From Marinirhabdus sp963793275 (GTDB taxonomy: Bacteria > Bacteroidota > Bacteroidia > Flavobacteriales > Flavobacteriaceae): DNA of 64,000 nucleotides. A model generated the notes under the pieces. The model had not been told where the DNA came from and ran no database searches. It saw only the letters and a program-made list of their open reading frames with translations. Of the stretch, positions 33,258 to 43,416 are shown piece after piece. The translations under genes were made by a program, and so were the position numbers. How positions within the stretch are numbered: position 1 is the first letter of the stretch; each line of letters begins with the position of its first letter. The stretch spans positions 558,001 to 622,000 of the forward strand of contig CAWBZL010000003.1 of assembly GCA_963793275.1 (NCBI GenBank), given 5' to 3'.

Positions 33258-34949
33258 ATGTCCGACGATAAAAAAGTAATTTTCTCGATGTCTGGATTAA
33301 CCAAGACATTTCAGAGTGCACAGACACCCGTTTTAAAAAATATTTACCTTAGCTTTTTCTATGGAGCCAAAATTGGAATTTTAGGTCTTAATGGTAGTGG
33401 AAAATCTACGTTACTTAAAATTATTGCTGGTGTAGAGAAAAACTATCAGGGAGATGTAGTATTTGCCCCTGGCTACACGGTAGGCTACCTGGAACAGGAG
33501 CCACAGCTGGATGAGAGCAAAACGGTTTTAGAAATTGTAAAAGAAGGTGCTGCCGAAACAGTTGCTATCCTGGACGAATACAATAAGATTAACGATATGT
33601 TTGGTCTGGAAGAAGTATACAGCGATGCCGACAAGATGGAAAAGTTAATGGCGAGACAAGCCGTGCTCCAAGACGAAATTGACGCTGCCAATGCCTGGGA
33701 GCTGGATACAAAACTGGAAATTGCCATGGATGCGTTACGTACGCCGGATGGCAATAAACCTATAAGTGTACTTTCTGGTGGGGAGCGCCGCCGAGTTGCT
33801 TTATGCCGTTTATTATTGCAGGAACCGGATGTACTGCTCCTGGATGAGCCTACCAACCACCTGGATGCAGAAAGTGTACACTGGTTAGAGCACCATTTAG
33901 CGCAATATAAAGGAACGGTGATCGCTGTAACGCACGATCGTTATTTTCTGGATAACGTTGCCGGATGGATTCTGGAACTGGATAGGGGTGAAGGTATCCC
34001 GTGGAAAGGGAATTATTCTTCCTGGTTGGATCAGAAATCTAAACGAATGGCGCAGGAGCAAAAACAAGCCAGCAAACGCCAAAAAACTTTAGAACGTGAG
34101 CTGGAATGGGTCCGCCAGGGAGCAAAAGGACGCCAGACCAAGCAAAAAGCACGTTTACAGAACTACGATAAATTAATGAGCCAGGATCAAAAGCAATTGG
34201 ACGATAAGCTTGAAATTTACATCCCCAACGGACAGCGTTTGGGAACCAATGTGATTGAAGCGACGGGTGTGAGCAAAGCTTTTGAAGACAAAATTTTATA
34301 CGAAGATTTAAACTTTAAACTGCCTCAGGCAGGAATTGTGGGAATTATTGGACCAAACGGTGCTGGTAAAACCACTATTTTTAAAATGATCATGAACGAG
34401 ATTGAACCCGACAATGGAAGTTTTGCTGTTGGGGAAACTGCTCAAATTGCCTATGTAGACCAGAGTCACAGTAATATAGATCCCGAAAAAACGATCTGGG
34501 AAAATTTTAGTGATGGGCAAGAGCTGGTGATGATGGGTGGTAAACAAGTAAATTCCAGAGCGTATTTAAGCAGATTTAATTTTAGTGGAAGCGAACAGAA
34601 CAAATCGGTTTCTAAACTTTCAGGTGGAGAGCGAAACCGTTTGCACTTAGCTATGACGTTAAAAGAGGAAGGAAACGTATTATTGCTGGACGAACCTACG
34701 AACGACCTTGATGTAAATACGCTTCGTGCCCTAGAAGAAGGTTTAGAAAACTTCGCGGGCTGTGCTGTGGTGATTAGCCACGACCGTTGGTTCTTAGACA
34801 GAGTTTGTACTCACATTCTTGCGTTTGAAGGTGATAGCCAGGTATATTTCTTTGAAGGTGGTTTTAGCGAATATGAAGAAAACAAAAAGAAACGCCTGGG
34901 TGGTGATTTAATTCCTAAGCGTATTAAATATAAGAAGTTGATTAGATAA
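33258..34949 (+). CDS. ettA: Energy-dependent translational throttle protein EttA
   Basis: A 563-residue ABC-F protein close to the usual EttA length. Domain 1: Walker A GLNGSGKS near residue 43, signature LSGGERRRVALCRLL, Walker B VLLLDEPTNHLD. Between domains, KQASKRQKTLERELEWVRQG marks the linker that reaches the tRNA. Domain 2: GPNGAGKTT, KLSGGERNRLHLAM and VLLLDEPTNDLDVNTLR. The arm segment KINDMFGLEEVYSDADKMEK is present. EttA binds the ribosomal E site and holds the first elongation steps when the ADP:ATP ratio is high. Followed by a strong terminator. Confidence 0.94.
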   Translation: MSDDKKVIFSMSGLTKTFQSAQTPVLKNIYLSFFYGAKIGILGLNGSGKSTLLKIIAGVEKNYQGDVVFAPGYTVGYLEQEPQLDESKTVLEIVKEGAAETVAILDEYNKINDMFGLEEVYSDADKMEKLMARQAVLQDEIDAANAWELDTKLEIAMDALRTPDGNKPISVLSGGERRRVALCRLLLQEPDVLLLDEPTNHLDAESVHWLEHHLAQYKGTVIAVTHDRYFLDNVAGWILELDRGEGIPWKGNYSSWLDQKSKRMAQEQKQASKRQKTLERELEWVRQGAKGRQTKQKARLQNYDKLMSQDQKQLDDKLEIYIPNGQRLGTNVIEATGVSKAFEDKILYEDLNFKLPQAGIVGIIGPNGAGKTTIFKMIMNEIEPDNGSFAVGETAQIAYVDQSHSNIDPEKTIWENFSDGQELVMMGGKQVNSRAYLSRFNFSGSEQNKSVSKLSGGERNRLHLAMTLKEEGNVLLLDEPTNDLDVNTLRALEEGLENFAGCAVVISHDRWFLDRVCTHILAFEGDSQVYFFEGGFSEYEENKKKRLGGDLIPKRIKYKKLIR

Positions 34950-34973
34950 TTTTTGAACCTCTATTAGTTTGAA

Positions 34974-35011
34974 AAATCTCTTTAAGATTTAATCTTAAAG
35001 AGATTTTTTTT
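34974..35011 (+). terminator. Rho-independent terminator after ettA
   Basis: AAATCTCTTTAAG and CTTAAAGAGATTT make a perfect 13-pair stem around a seven-base loop, followed by a T-tract. It starts 25 bases after the stop codon and may also end the convergent gene. Confidence 0.85.
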
Positions 35012-35097
35012 AGTTACAATCATTACTGATTTTCTATACAATAATTTTGATTAAATCTTTACGTTCCCCTTAGGGGTGGCCTTCTATTTAGTTTGTT

Positions 35098-37638
35098 TTA
35101 CTTTACAATCAGTTTTTTGGTATTGCTGAAATTTTCTGAATCAATTTTCACGAAATAGATTCCCTTAGAGATCCCGTTTACTGAAAATAATTCTTGCCCA
35201 TTTGTAATTCCGTGGTGTAATTGCTTCACAAATGCTCCTGTAACCGAATACAGGTTAATGGTGGTTTGCATAACTGCTTCCAATCCACGAACAGAAAATG
35301 AAGTTGATGTTGGGTTAGGCGCCAGGACAACTTCTGAAGTAGCAGCATTATCATCTACACCCAATACCAATGCATCAAGATTGTACTTGTATATAGAACG
35401 TCCAAAAGTTCCTATGTACAAGGTATTAGTAGGTTGGTGTAATTTTAAGTCACGCATGATCGTTAACGGAAGAGCTCCCAATACGGTCCAGATAGCCCCG
35501 TCTGTACTGCTGTACCAAACGGCCGTATCTGTTGCAATAAATAATACTTCATCATCGTGATGAATAATAATGTCGTTTACAGGAATATCCGGCAAGTTAC
35601 TGGAAATATTGCTCCAGCTTTGTCCGCTATTTGTTGTTTTAAAAACATGTGGTGTTTCATCTAACAAGCTAAAACCAGAAAAAGTTACATAGGCAGTAGC
35701 ATCGTCTGCGGGTGAGATAGCAATAGAAGTTATGTACCTGTCTGGTAATCCTGCGCTTATATTTTGCCAGGTAGCTCCACCATCTTGTGTTACCTGAACG
35801 TTTCCATCGTCGCTTCCCGTATACACTACGTCAAGATTGTTGTAGGAGGGTGCAATGGCAGTAAGTGTTCCGTAGGATAAAGAACCACTGGGATGCTCAC
35901 CATCGGTTAGGTCCGGGCTTATGGGCGACCATAATTCGGCTCTGTCTGAAATATACAAACGATTTGTTCCGTAGTACACCTTTTCACTATTGAAAGGAGA
36001 AATTATTACAGGTGTGTTCCAGTTGTTTCTATCGGCAGCAAAGTCTATTCCGGCGGTTGCACCACTAAAACTAGTTCCTCCGTTTGTAGAGCGTCCCAGA
36101 TTTCCATATTGAGATTCTACGTAGATAAAGTTATTATCTACAGGATCTACATTTACGTGAAAACCGTCTCCTCCCCAAATAGAATTCCAGTCGTTCGCAC
36201 CAGAAGAAAGGGTTCTAATAGTGTTGTTATCCTGTGTACCTCCATACACACCGTTTGGATCCAGATTGTCTACTTCAATATTGTAAAACTGGGTGATTGG
36301 CAGATTTGTAAATTTCGTCCAATTTGTTCCGCCATTGGTCGAGGTGTAGGCGCCACCATCGTTTCCAGCTAGTAAAAAGTTATTGTTATTTCTGGAATAT
36401 TCCAGCGCGTGATGATCTACGTGCATAACATTAATAGATTGCCAGGAGTTGCCACTGTTATTGGTTCTGGAAATTTGTTGCCCTAAGACAAAAACCTCGT
36501 CGCTGTCTTCCGGGTTTACCCGTACGTTTCCAAAATACCATCCAAATGAAGCGTCAATACCGTTTAGCTCTCCTAAAGTAACGAGCGTCCAGTTATTCCC
36601 ATTGTTGGTAGATTTATACAGTCCATTAAATACATTGGTGATCTGGTTGGTGGTGTACCGGGCATATACGGTTCCTGGATCAGATTCTGAAACTGCTATC
36701 CCAATTCTTCCAGTTTGTGGATCTGGTGCAGGCAAGCCGTTTGACACACCAAGTTCTGTCCAGGTATCTCCACCATCTAAAGATCTGTGAATTCCTGAAG
36801 TAACGCCGCCATAATCGCGCTGCCAGGGTTTACGGGTACGCTCCCAGGTAGCTGCAAAAATAATATCGGTTTGTACCGGGTTCATGGCTACATCGATAGC
36901 GGCAGTGGAATCTGTTACGAATAATACCTGTTCCCAGTCTGCCCCTCCGTTGGTAGTTCGGTAAACTCCTCTTTCATTATTGTAATCGTATAAAGTTCCT
37001 GTGGCTGCTACAAAAACCCTGTCTTCGTTGGTTGGGTCTACAGCGATACGACCAATGTGGTCTGAGTTTTCCAGGCCGGTATTAATCCAGGTATCTCCCG
37101 CGTCGTCCGATCTGTATACACCGTCACCAAAAAAAGCACCTGAAGCTGCAGAGCCGTTGGCTTCTCCTGTTCCCACATAAATCCGTTGTGAATTTGAAGG
37201 TGCCACAGCTATGTTACCAATAGACGACCTGCCAATTTCATCAAAAATTGGGGTCCACGAATCGCCGCCGTTTGTAGTTTTAAAAACGCCCCCTTCAGCT
37301 GTGCCTACGTATAAAATGTCATCACTATCCGGAGAAATAGCAACATCTGTTACACGTCCACCTGTATTTAATGGTCCTAAAAATTCCCAGGCGCCTCCCT
37401 GGTTTGCGCGATTGCTTTGCATACTGGCTTTGGTTTCTACCAGAGCATCTGCCATTGCTTGTTTGTTAATATAGTTGTTTGGATACGCACGCTGATTGTA
37501 CATCCACTCCATTGGATATTGATTATTTTCAGAAAACTTCTTTTCAGAATTCTTTTGTGGTGTCTGGGATTCCTGGCAGGAGACGGCAAGAAATGTAAAA
37601 ACACCTAACACAAAGTAGGAAAGGATTGTATGTTTCAT
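35098..37638 (-). CDS. Sortilin/VPS10-like beta-propeller protein with type IX sorting domain
   Basis: 846 residues when started at the ATG complement at 37636-37638; the frame opens 12 codons earlier, but the signal peptide begins here (MKHTILSYFVLGVFTFLAVS, then CQESQ). The lipobox-like Cys is followed by many BNR/sortilin repeats (TTNGGDSW, SLDGGDTW, STNGGTNW, TQDGGATW) that form one or two beta-propellers over about residues 75-750. The last 85 residues are a type IX secretion sorting domain (SPDPT-like NPTSTSFSV, then GIYFVKI and KKLIVK). Such proteins are exported to the cell surface; the related branch includes glycoside-hydrolase-like propellers, but no catalytic acids can be assigned here. 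Divergent from the S9 peptidase gene. Confidence 0.85.
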   Translation of the reverse strand: MKHTILSYFVLGVFTFLAVSCQESQTPQKNSEKKFSENNQYPMEWMYNQRAYPNNYINKQAMADALVETKASMQSNRANQGGAWEFLGPLNTGGRVTDVAISPDSDDILYVGTAEGGVFKTTNGGDSWTPIFDEIGRSSIGNIAVAPSNSQRIYVGTGEANGSAASGAFFGDGVYRSDDAGDTWINTGLENSDHIGRIAVDPTNEDRVFVAATGTLYDYNNERGVYRTTNGGADWEQVLFVTDSTAAIDVAMNPVQTDIIFAATWERTRKPWQRDYGGVTSGIHRSLDGGDTWTELGVSNGLPAPDPQTGRIGIAVSESDPGTVYARYTTNQITNVFNGLYKSTNNGNNWTLVTLGELNGIDASFGWYFGNVRVNPEDSDEVFVLGQQISRTNNSGNSWQSINVMHVDHHALEYSRNNNNFLLAGNDGGAYTSTNGGTNWTKFTNLPITQFYNIEVDNLDPNGVYGGTQDNNTIRTLSSGANDWNSIWGGDGFHVNVDPVDNNFIYVESQYGNLGRSTNGGTSFSGATAGIDFAADRNNWNTPVIISPFNSEKVYYGTNRLYISDRAELWSPISPDLTDGEHPSGSLSYGTLTAIAPSYNNLDVVYTGSDDGNVQVTQDGGATWQNISAGLPDRYITSIAISPADDATAYVTFSGFSLLDETPHVFKTTNSGQSWSNISSNLPDIPVNDIIIHHDDEVLFIATDTAVWYSSTDGAIWTVLGALPLTIMRDLKLHQPTNTLYIGTFGRSIYKYNLDALVLGVDDNAATSEVVLAPNPTSTSFSVRGLEAVMQTTINLYSVTGAFVKQLHHGITNGQELFSVNGISKGIYFVKIDSENFSNTKKLIVK

Positions 37639-37722
37639 GTTCATTTTTTTGTAAAGATACCATACGCACTTCAATTTCAGAAATCTCGAAAAGATGTATC
37701 TTTAGTTCCAAACTTACTAATT

Positions 37723-39762
37723 ATGTATAAAGTTCTTCAAATTTCAGTACTACTTATAACGATCTTATGTTATGCTGAAATTTCCTCCGCTCAGGTAATT
37801 AAGTCGTTTGAGTATTTAGATGTTTTTCAGTTGGAATATGCCGATGATCCTCAAATTTCGCCCAATGGCGAGCAGGTAGTGTATAGACGGACCGGTTTTG
37901 ATATTATGGAAGACAAAGCTGAAGGCGATTTATGGCTTGTAAGCACCACAGATAAAAACAAACACCATAAACTTACCTCCAGAGAAGTAAATGAAAGTAA
38001 GGCCTGCTGGTCTCCCAGCGGAGATAGAATTGCCTTTGTGAGTAGTACCGAACATGGAAATGAAATATACGTTTACTGGATGGCTTCCGGTGCCATGGCA
38101 AAATTGACACAGTTAGAGAATAGCCCCTCAAATATTTCGTGGTCTCCGGATGGAAAACACATTGCTTTTTCAATGAAAGTAAACGCAAAAGCTCCTGTAC
38201 TGGCAAAAATTCCAGAAAAACCCAAAGGTGCCAAGTGGGCTAAAACTCCTAGAATTACAGATAGACTAAAACACGAAGCCGATGGTGCCGGGTATATAAA
38301 ACCAGGATTCAACCATATTTTTACTGTTTCGGCAGATGGGGGAGCGCCACGGCAACTTACCTCTGGCGATTTTAATCACGGCGGAAATCTGTCCTGGGGA
38401 CGCAATAGCAACATTATTTATTTTTCAGCAAACAGAAGTGAAGACTGGGAGTACGATTTCAGAAATAGTGAAGTCTATTCCGTACATACACAAACAGGGG
38501 AAATTAAGGCGCTAACCGACGCAAACGGTCCGGATAGTGCTCCAAAAGTGTCGCCAGATGGAAAACATATTGCATATCTTGGATTTATTGATAAAGTACA
38601 AACGTACCAGACCAGAAAATTGAGTATAATGAATGTTGATGGGTCTAATAAGCAGGAAATTTCAGCAAAAATAGACCGCAGCATTAGCGATGCTGTCTGG
38701 GCGAATGATAGTAAAGGATTGTACGTGCAGTATAACGATCTGGGACTTACAAAAATTGGGTACTTAGATGTAAGCGGAAATTTAACAGAGTTGGTAAACA
38801 ACGTAGGTGGAACCAGTTTAGGAAGACCCTATGCCAGCGGAAGTTTTTCAGTAGCCAATAACGGAAGTATTGCCTACACACTTTCAAAAACAGATCGCCC
38901 GGCCGATGTTGCCGTGCTATCTAAAAAAGGAAAAACCCCGGATGTTTTAACCACCCTGAACGACGATTTACTCAACTACCGAATGTTAGGCGAAGTGGAA
39001 GAAATTTGGTATACTTCTACCGTGGATGGAAGAAAAGTACAGGGTTGGGTTGTGTATCCCCCCAATCATAACAAATCTCAACCTGCTCCTTTATTGGTTG
39101 AAAATCACGGTGGGCCTATTTTAAATTACGGACCTCATTTTTCTGCTGAAATCCAATTGTATGCCGCTGCCGGATATGTTGTTTTTTATCCTAATCCGCG
39201 TGGGAGTACCAGTTATGGTGAGGAGTTTGGAAATTTACTTTACAACAACTATCCTGGCGAAGATTATAATGATGTGATGGATGGTGTTCATGAACTGATC
39301 AACAAAGGAGTTGCAGACAAAACACAACTCTATGTAACCGGTGGAAGTGCTGGTGGAATAATGACAGCCTGGATCATTGGTAAAACTAACGAGTTTAAGG
39401 CAGCAGTAGTGGCAAAGCCTGTTATGAACTGGATAAGTAAAACTTTAGTGGCAGATAATTATTATGGCTATGCCAATTCTCGCTATCCGGGGCAACCGTG
39501 GGAAAATTTTGAAAATTACTGGAAATTTTCACCTATTTCTTTAGTTGGAAATGTAGAGACGCCAACGATGGTGATGGTAGGAATGGACGATCTACGTACG
39601 CCGCCAAGTGAAGCGAAGCAACTATATCACGCCTTAAAGTTGAGAAAAATAGAAACTGTCCTGGTAGAAATTCCTGAAGCCTCACACGGTATAGCGGCAC
39701 GTCCCAGTAATTTAATTACCAAAGTTGCACATACACTGGCATGGTTTGAGAAGTTTAAATAG
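37723..39762 (+). CDS. S9 family prolyl oligopeptidase-like peptidase
   Basis: 679 residues from the ATG at 37723, which starts the signal peptide YKVLQISVLLITILCYAEIS; the frame is open from 37630, but that lead has no signal character. The N-terminal beta-propeller has TolB/WD-like repeats (ISPNGEQVVYRRTG, WSPSGDRIAFVSS, WSPDGKHIAFS). The C-terminal alpha/beta hydrolase has GGSAGGIMTAWI (catalytic Ser), GMDDLRTPPSEA (Asp) and PEASHGIA (His). It is a periplasmic or exported serine peptidase, cleaving peptides after proline, alanine or similar residues. Confidence 0.92.
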   Translation: MYKVLQISVLLITILCYAEISSAQVIKSFEYLDVFQLEYADDPQISPNGEQVVYRRTGFDIMEDKAEGDLWLVSTTDKNKHHKLTSREVNESKACWSPSGDRIAFVSSTEHGNEIYVYWMASGAMAKLTQLENSPSNISWSPDGKHIAFSMKVNAKAPVLAKIPEKPKGAKWAKTPRITDRLKHEADGAGYIKPGFNHIFTVSADGGAPRQLTSGDFNHGGNLSWGRNSNIIYFSANRSEDWEYDFRNSEVYSVHTQTGEIKALTDANGPDSAPKVSPDGKHIAYLGFIDKVQTYQTRKLSIMNVDGSNKQEISAKIDRSISDAVWANDSKGLYVQYNDLGLTKIGYLDVSGNLTELVNNVGGTSLGRPYASGSFSVANNGSIAYTLSKTDRPADVAVLSKKGKTPDVLTTLNDDLLNYRMLGEVEEIWYTSTVDGRKVQGWVVYPPNHNKSQPAPLLVENHGGPILNYGPHFSAEIQLYAAAGYVVFYPNPRGSTSYGEEFGNLLYNNYPGEDYNDVMDGVHELINKGVADKTQLYVTGGSAGGIMTAWIIGKTNEFKAAVVAKPVMNWISKTLVADNYYGYANSRYPGQPWENFENYWKFSPISLVGNVETPTMVMVGMDDLRTPPSEAKQLYHALKLRKIETVLVEIPEASHGIAARPSNLITKVAHTLAWFEKFK

Positions 39763-39766
39763 GTAC

Positions 39767-39976
39767 TTAAGAGTCCTGCTGTTGCTTAAGTTGTGAACGT
39801 AATGACAGATTTTCTCTTTGTACCTTTTGAAGTTTTACGCCCATATAGATTACAAGACCAACAAAAACAATGAGTGCAATAGAAAGTCCGGAAATAAGTT
39901 TACCGCCTCCATCGCTTTGAGCTAGTAAGCTTAAAGGTGTGAAGAACACCAAAAAATGTAGGGCAGATTTTATCAT
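39767..39976 (-). CDS. Small membrane protein, 69 residues
   Basis: It has a signal peptide-like start (IKSALHFLVFFTPLSLLAQ), a short Gly-rich link, one membrane helix (LISGLSIALIVFVGLVIYMG) and a charged, coiled-coil-like tail (KLQKVQRENLSLRSQLKQ). Function unknown. The layout recalls CcmD-type proteins, but no cytochrome maturation genes are nearby. Convergent with the S9 peptidase gene, four bases apart. Confidence 0.55.
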   Translation of the reverse strand: MIKSALHFLVFFTPLSLLAQSDGGGKLISGLSIALIVFVGLVIYMGVKLQKVQRENLSLRSQLKQQQDS

Positions 39977-40054
39977 AAGAGTGGGTTTAAATGAAATTCA
40001 ATATACAAAAAAAACACTACTTTTATGAACACTGTGCTGGTTTTCCCAACAACC

Positions 40055-40516
40055 TTAGTGTACTGCCAGCATCATTGCTATTTTCACCAGATCTGTTACC
40101 GAAGTTACGTTCAATTTTTTATAAATATTCTTACGATGTGTCTGTACGGTATGTTCTGAAATAAATAGAGCTGAAGCAATTTGCTTTGTTTGTAATCCTT
40201 CGGCAATGAGGGTGATGATGGTTTCTTCTTGCGGAGTAAGTGAATTAACTGCTGAAATTTGTACCCCTTTACTGTGAAGGTCTGTTTCTAGACTTTCATA
40301 CAAAGACACCATTTTTTTTAGTTTTTGAAGCGCCATAGCTTCATTATATAAATAACGAACATTATCCTGAGCAGTAAAGCCTGTATCAATTTTTGAATGA
40401 TGCTCGATAAACTTTTCGGTAAATGCCCGGACCGTTTTTTTTGACGAATTAAATGATACGAATGGTGAAGATTCAGAAGTTGTTTTTCTGAGTTGTAATG
40501 AGTTTTGAGGCTTCAT
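40055..40516 (-). CDS. LuxR-type helix-turn-helix regulator
   Basis: A 153-residue protein without a receiver domain. The C-terminal LuxR domain (about residues 92-150) has LTPQEETIITLIAEGLQTKQ and FISEHTVQTHRKNIYKKLNV, typical of NarL/FixJ-type DNA binding. The first 90 residues are a plain helical segment with no phosphorylation site. It should bind DNA as a dimer under an unknown signal. The TPR-LytTR regulator gene follows on the same strand, 180 bases upstream, in a separate transcript. Confidence 0.82.
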   Translation of the reverse strand: MKPQNSLQLRKTTSESSPFVSFNSSKKTVRAFTEKFIEHHSKIDTGFTAQDNVRYLYNEAMALQKLKKMVSLYESLETDLHSKGVQISAVNSLTPQEETIITLIAEGLQTKQIASALFISEHTVQTHRKNIYKKLNVTSVTDLVKIAMMLAVH

Positions 40517-40695
40517 AATTGAAATTTGGGGTAAACATTAGTTTAGTTGTTGATACTGCTAAACTATATGAAAACTCCTATAAAATAGTGGTTTATGTCA
40601 TTACTAACGTGTTTGTTGTCACGAACGACAGGGTGTATGTTGCGCATTTTTCACCAATAACGTAAAACAGAGAACTAAATAATAGTAGAAATTTA

Positions 40696-42429
40696 TTAAG
40701 AAGGAGAGGTGTGTAAAAGGGTTTCTTTCAATTTTGGTTTATAAGTTCTGGAAAGCGGGAGCCAGGTACCATCTTCGAGCATTAATTTTGTAGAGTTAAT
40801 AATGCGGATGTAATCCAGATTTACCAGATACGATTTATGAATTTGCGCAAACCCTTCTGACGCTAATCGCTCGGTCATTTCTTTTAGTGTATTCCGGTCA
40901 ATTTCAGGTTTGGTGTTTCCTTGTATGTAAAATTCAAGATAATGGCTGTCACTTTTTATATATATTAACTCCTTCGTATTAATTACTGCTTTACTTTTAA
41001 GGTGCAATAAGGAAGGTGCGTTCTCTGTGTTTGGGGTATTATTATAGTTATCCAGCTCTTCCCGAAGCGATACTAACTCTTTCTTTGACTTTTTATTCCG
41101 AAGCCAAAAAACAATTACAATAAAGAGTAGCACTAAAGAGATAAGGCCTACCAAAAACGAAGTAGATTTATAAATGGATTTTTGGGTGTTTAGGGTTTCA
41201 ATTTGTTCATTTTTTTTCTCTACCTGATATTTAGTGATAATTTCATTTAGCTTTTGAACATTTTCTGTTTTATAGGCTTCATCTCCAATTTTCTTAGCTG
41301 CTTTAATATACTTGTTGGCGCCTTTATAATCTCCTGTAGCTTCAAGTAAAAGTGCTCTTTGATCGTAAGCATCTTTTAAATTTGCAACAAGCGTTTGTTC
41401 TTTAAAAATTGTAATTGCACTGTCTGAGTATTGTAAGGCTGTTTTATAGTCTTTATTTTTTCTGAAATTAGCGCTTTTCAAAAAATACAGTTCGCCTAGC
41501 CTGGACTGTATACCAGTGGCTTTATAATGTTTTTCGGCTTTGTTGTAGTAATAATTTGCACTATCCTTTAAAGCTAACCCCATAAATGCCTTCCCCATGT
41601 TTTGGTAAGCAAGGGCTTCTGCACCACCGCTATTATTCTTTTTATAATAGGCGGCAGTTTTTCTTCCGTAATATAAAGAGGAATCGTGTTGTTTTTTAAT
41701 ATTGAAATTAACAGATAGATTGTTATAAAACCTATGAATATCCCTTTCTATATTATATTTTTTTGCAATTGCCAATCCTTCGCGGTAGGTTTCTATACTT
41801 TGATCGGTTTGTTGAAGATTATTTTGTGCTAAACCGATGTTAAGCAATAAGCTTGCTTTGTACTTATCTATGCCAAGACTATCCCATATGTTCATAGTTC
41901 TGGCATAAATGTCTAACGCTTTAGCATAATTGCCTTTATTTTTAATTCCAATTGCATAGTCACTTAATGCCAGGGCGTGATTTCTAGCATCGTTTCTTTC
42001 TTTGGTAAGGTCTACAACATTTTTAAAAATAATTTGTGCACTATCTGGTTTGCCCATCCGCACATATGAGATTGCTTTATTTTTTAGTAGCCTGTATCCG
42101 GTTTGGTAGGTTTCTGGATTTTGCGGGGCAATTTCTAATCCCTGGTCATATGCTAGTATTGCTTCCTTATACTCACCTTTAAGATATGAAGAATACCCTA
42201 TCATAAAGTAAGCTTCCATAGTACCAAGTGGCAGGTTATTTTTGGAAGCGTAAGTGAGTGTTTTATTCCCTATATTCTTTAGGCTGTCAGAATTATTAGT
42301 GCTTTTTCGTGCTCTTGCTACTAAATTATCTACGGTGTCATCTGTAAGTTTTTGTGAAAAAGAGGTAGTACAGCAACTTAGAAAAAAAATAAATGCTATC
42401 GCTAGAACCAATTGGTTTTTGGGGGACAT
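40696..42429 (-). CDS. TPR-LytTR membrane-bound regulator
   Basis: 577 residues from the ATG complement at 42427-42429 (SPKNQLVLAIAFIFFLSCC). An exported N-terminal half has about eight TPR motifs (YKEAILAYDQGLEIAPQNP, YAKALDIYARTMNIWDSL, YKTALQYSDSAITIFKEQ). One membrane helix lies near residues 424-446, then a coiled coil and a C-terminal LytTR domain (about residues 480-575: ELIYIKSDSHYLEFYIQG, FAQIHKSYLVNLDYIR). LytTR binds direct repeats in DNA. The layout fits a sensor that reads a periplasmic or envelope signal and acts on promoters near the membrane, as in other Bacteroidota TPR regulators. Confidence 0.85.
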   Translation of the reverse strand: MSPKNQLVLAIAFIFFLSCCTTSFSQKLTDDTVDNLVARARKSTNNSDSLKNIGNKTLTYASKNNLPLGTMEAYFMIGYSSYLKGEYKEAILAYDQGLEIAPQNPETYQTGYRLLKNKAISYVRMGKPDSAQIIFKNVVDLTKERNDARNHALALSDYAIGIKNKGNYAKALDIYARTMNIWDSLGIDKYKASLLLNIGLAQNNLQQTDQSIETYREGLAIAKKYNIERDIHRFYNNLSVNFNIKKQHDSSLYYGRKTAAYYKKNNSGGAEALAYQNMGKAFMGLALKDSANYYYNKAEKHYKATGIQSRLGELYFLKSANFRKNKDYKTALQYSDSAITIFKEQTLVANLKDAYDQRALLLEATGDYKGANKYIKAAKKIGDEAYKTENVQKLNEIITKYQVEKKNEQIETLNTQKSIYKSTSFLVGLISLVLLFIVIVFWLRNKKSKKELVSLREELDNYNNTPNTENAPSLLHLKSKAVINTKELIYIKSDSHYLEFYIQGNTKPEIDRNTLKEMTERLASEGFAQIHKSYLVNLDYIRIINSTKLMLEDGTWLPLSRTYKPKLKETLLHTSPS

Positions 42430-42564
42430 AAGTGGGGTACTCTTTACTAGTTTATTCCATAAAAGTAGGAAAAAAATTAGCAGTATGCCCACCGAAGCTA
42501 ACTCTAAAAAACTACAAAAACCCTAAGTGCTTGATAGTTTGAACCTTATGTTGGTCAAAAAAAA

Positions 42565-43374
42565 TTAGCGCTCTGGATACCAGTCCAGTTGTACAACCTC
42601 TATTTCGTCGGCTGCACTGGATTTCATGATCCAGGTTTTAAACAAATTAACATCGCTTAACCCCTCGGTACCTCTGTAATGATACGGATACACTTTCTTA
42701 GGCTTAAAGTCTACAACCGCACTGGCTGCGCTTTTCACGGTCATAGTATAGGGTAAATTCATGCACACAAAAGCAATGTCTATGTTTTCAAGGGCACGCA
42801 TTTCCGGAATATCTTCAGTGTCTCCGGAGATGTATACACGTTGAGTTCCGTCGTCTATCACATACCCGTTTCCTCTTCCTTTTGTATGAAATTGTAAAGC
42901 TTCTTCACGTAGATTATACATAGGAATTGCTTTAATGGAGGTTCCCGGCATAGTTTTTAATTCGGTAGAAGTTCCGTTATTGAGTATAGACGCTTTAGAT
43001 TGTAAATTTGGATTCATCTTCTCAACTACGGCCATAGGCGCTATAATCACAGTGTTTTCTGTAATCACCGCCTCTAAGGTTTCTTCGTTAAAATGATCTC
43101 CGTGGATATCGGTCACCAGAATTACATCTGGCTTGGGTTGCCCTTCAAAAGCTGCAGCACCACCTACAGGATCTACATACATTATATTTTCTCCCCACTC
43201 CAAAACCATGGTAGCGTGTGAGATAGGTGTAATTTCAATGGTTGCTTTTGTTTTTTCAGTTTCGCTTTTTGTTATTTCGCCCGTGTTTACTTCTGCTTCA
43301 GAAATGTCTTTATTATTGTCTTTACAGGAAATCATTACAACAAATGCCAGTAAAAATAGATATGGAGTTTTCAT
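42565..43374 (-). CDS. Metallo-beta-lactamase-fold lipoprotein (UlaG-like)
   Basis: 269 residues with a lipoprotein signal (VVMISCKDNNK). The fold is seen in HATMVLEWGENIMYVDPVGG, the metal motif VTDIHGDHFNEETL (Asp-x-His-Gly-Asp-His, the UlaG/YtnP variant) and VYISGDTEDIPEMRAL and KKVYPYHYRGTEG. It is a periplasmic hydrolase; the substrate is not known. Acidic low-complexity residues follow the lipid anchor. Confidence 0.83.
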   Translation of the reverse strand: MKTPYLFLLAFVVMISCKDNNKDISEAEVNTGEITKSETEKTKATIEITPISHATMVLEWGENIMYVDPVGGAAAFEGQPKPDVILVTDIHGDHFNEETLEAVITENTVIIAPMAVVEKMNPNLQSKASILNNGTSTELKTMPGTSIKAIPMYNLREEALQFHTKGRGNGYVIDDGTQRVYISGDTEDIPEMRALENIDIAFVCMNLPYTMTVKSAASAVVDFKPKKVYPYHYRGTEGLSDVNLFKTWIMKSSAADEIEVVQLDWYPER

Positions 43375-43416
43375 ACGTCTTGGTTTTTTTTATAAAGATA
43401 CAAACTGAAATTTTAA

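Noticed and set aside
37630..37722. Upstream ATG of the S9 peptidase gene
   Set aside because: It would overlap the divergent gene's start, and the signal peptide begins at 37723.
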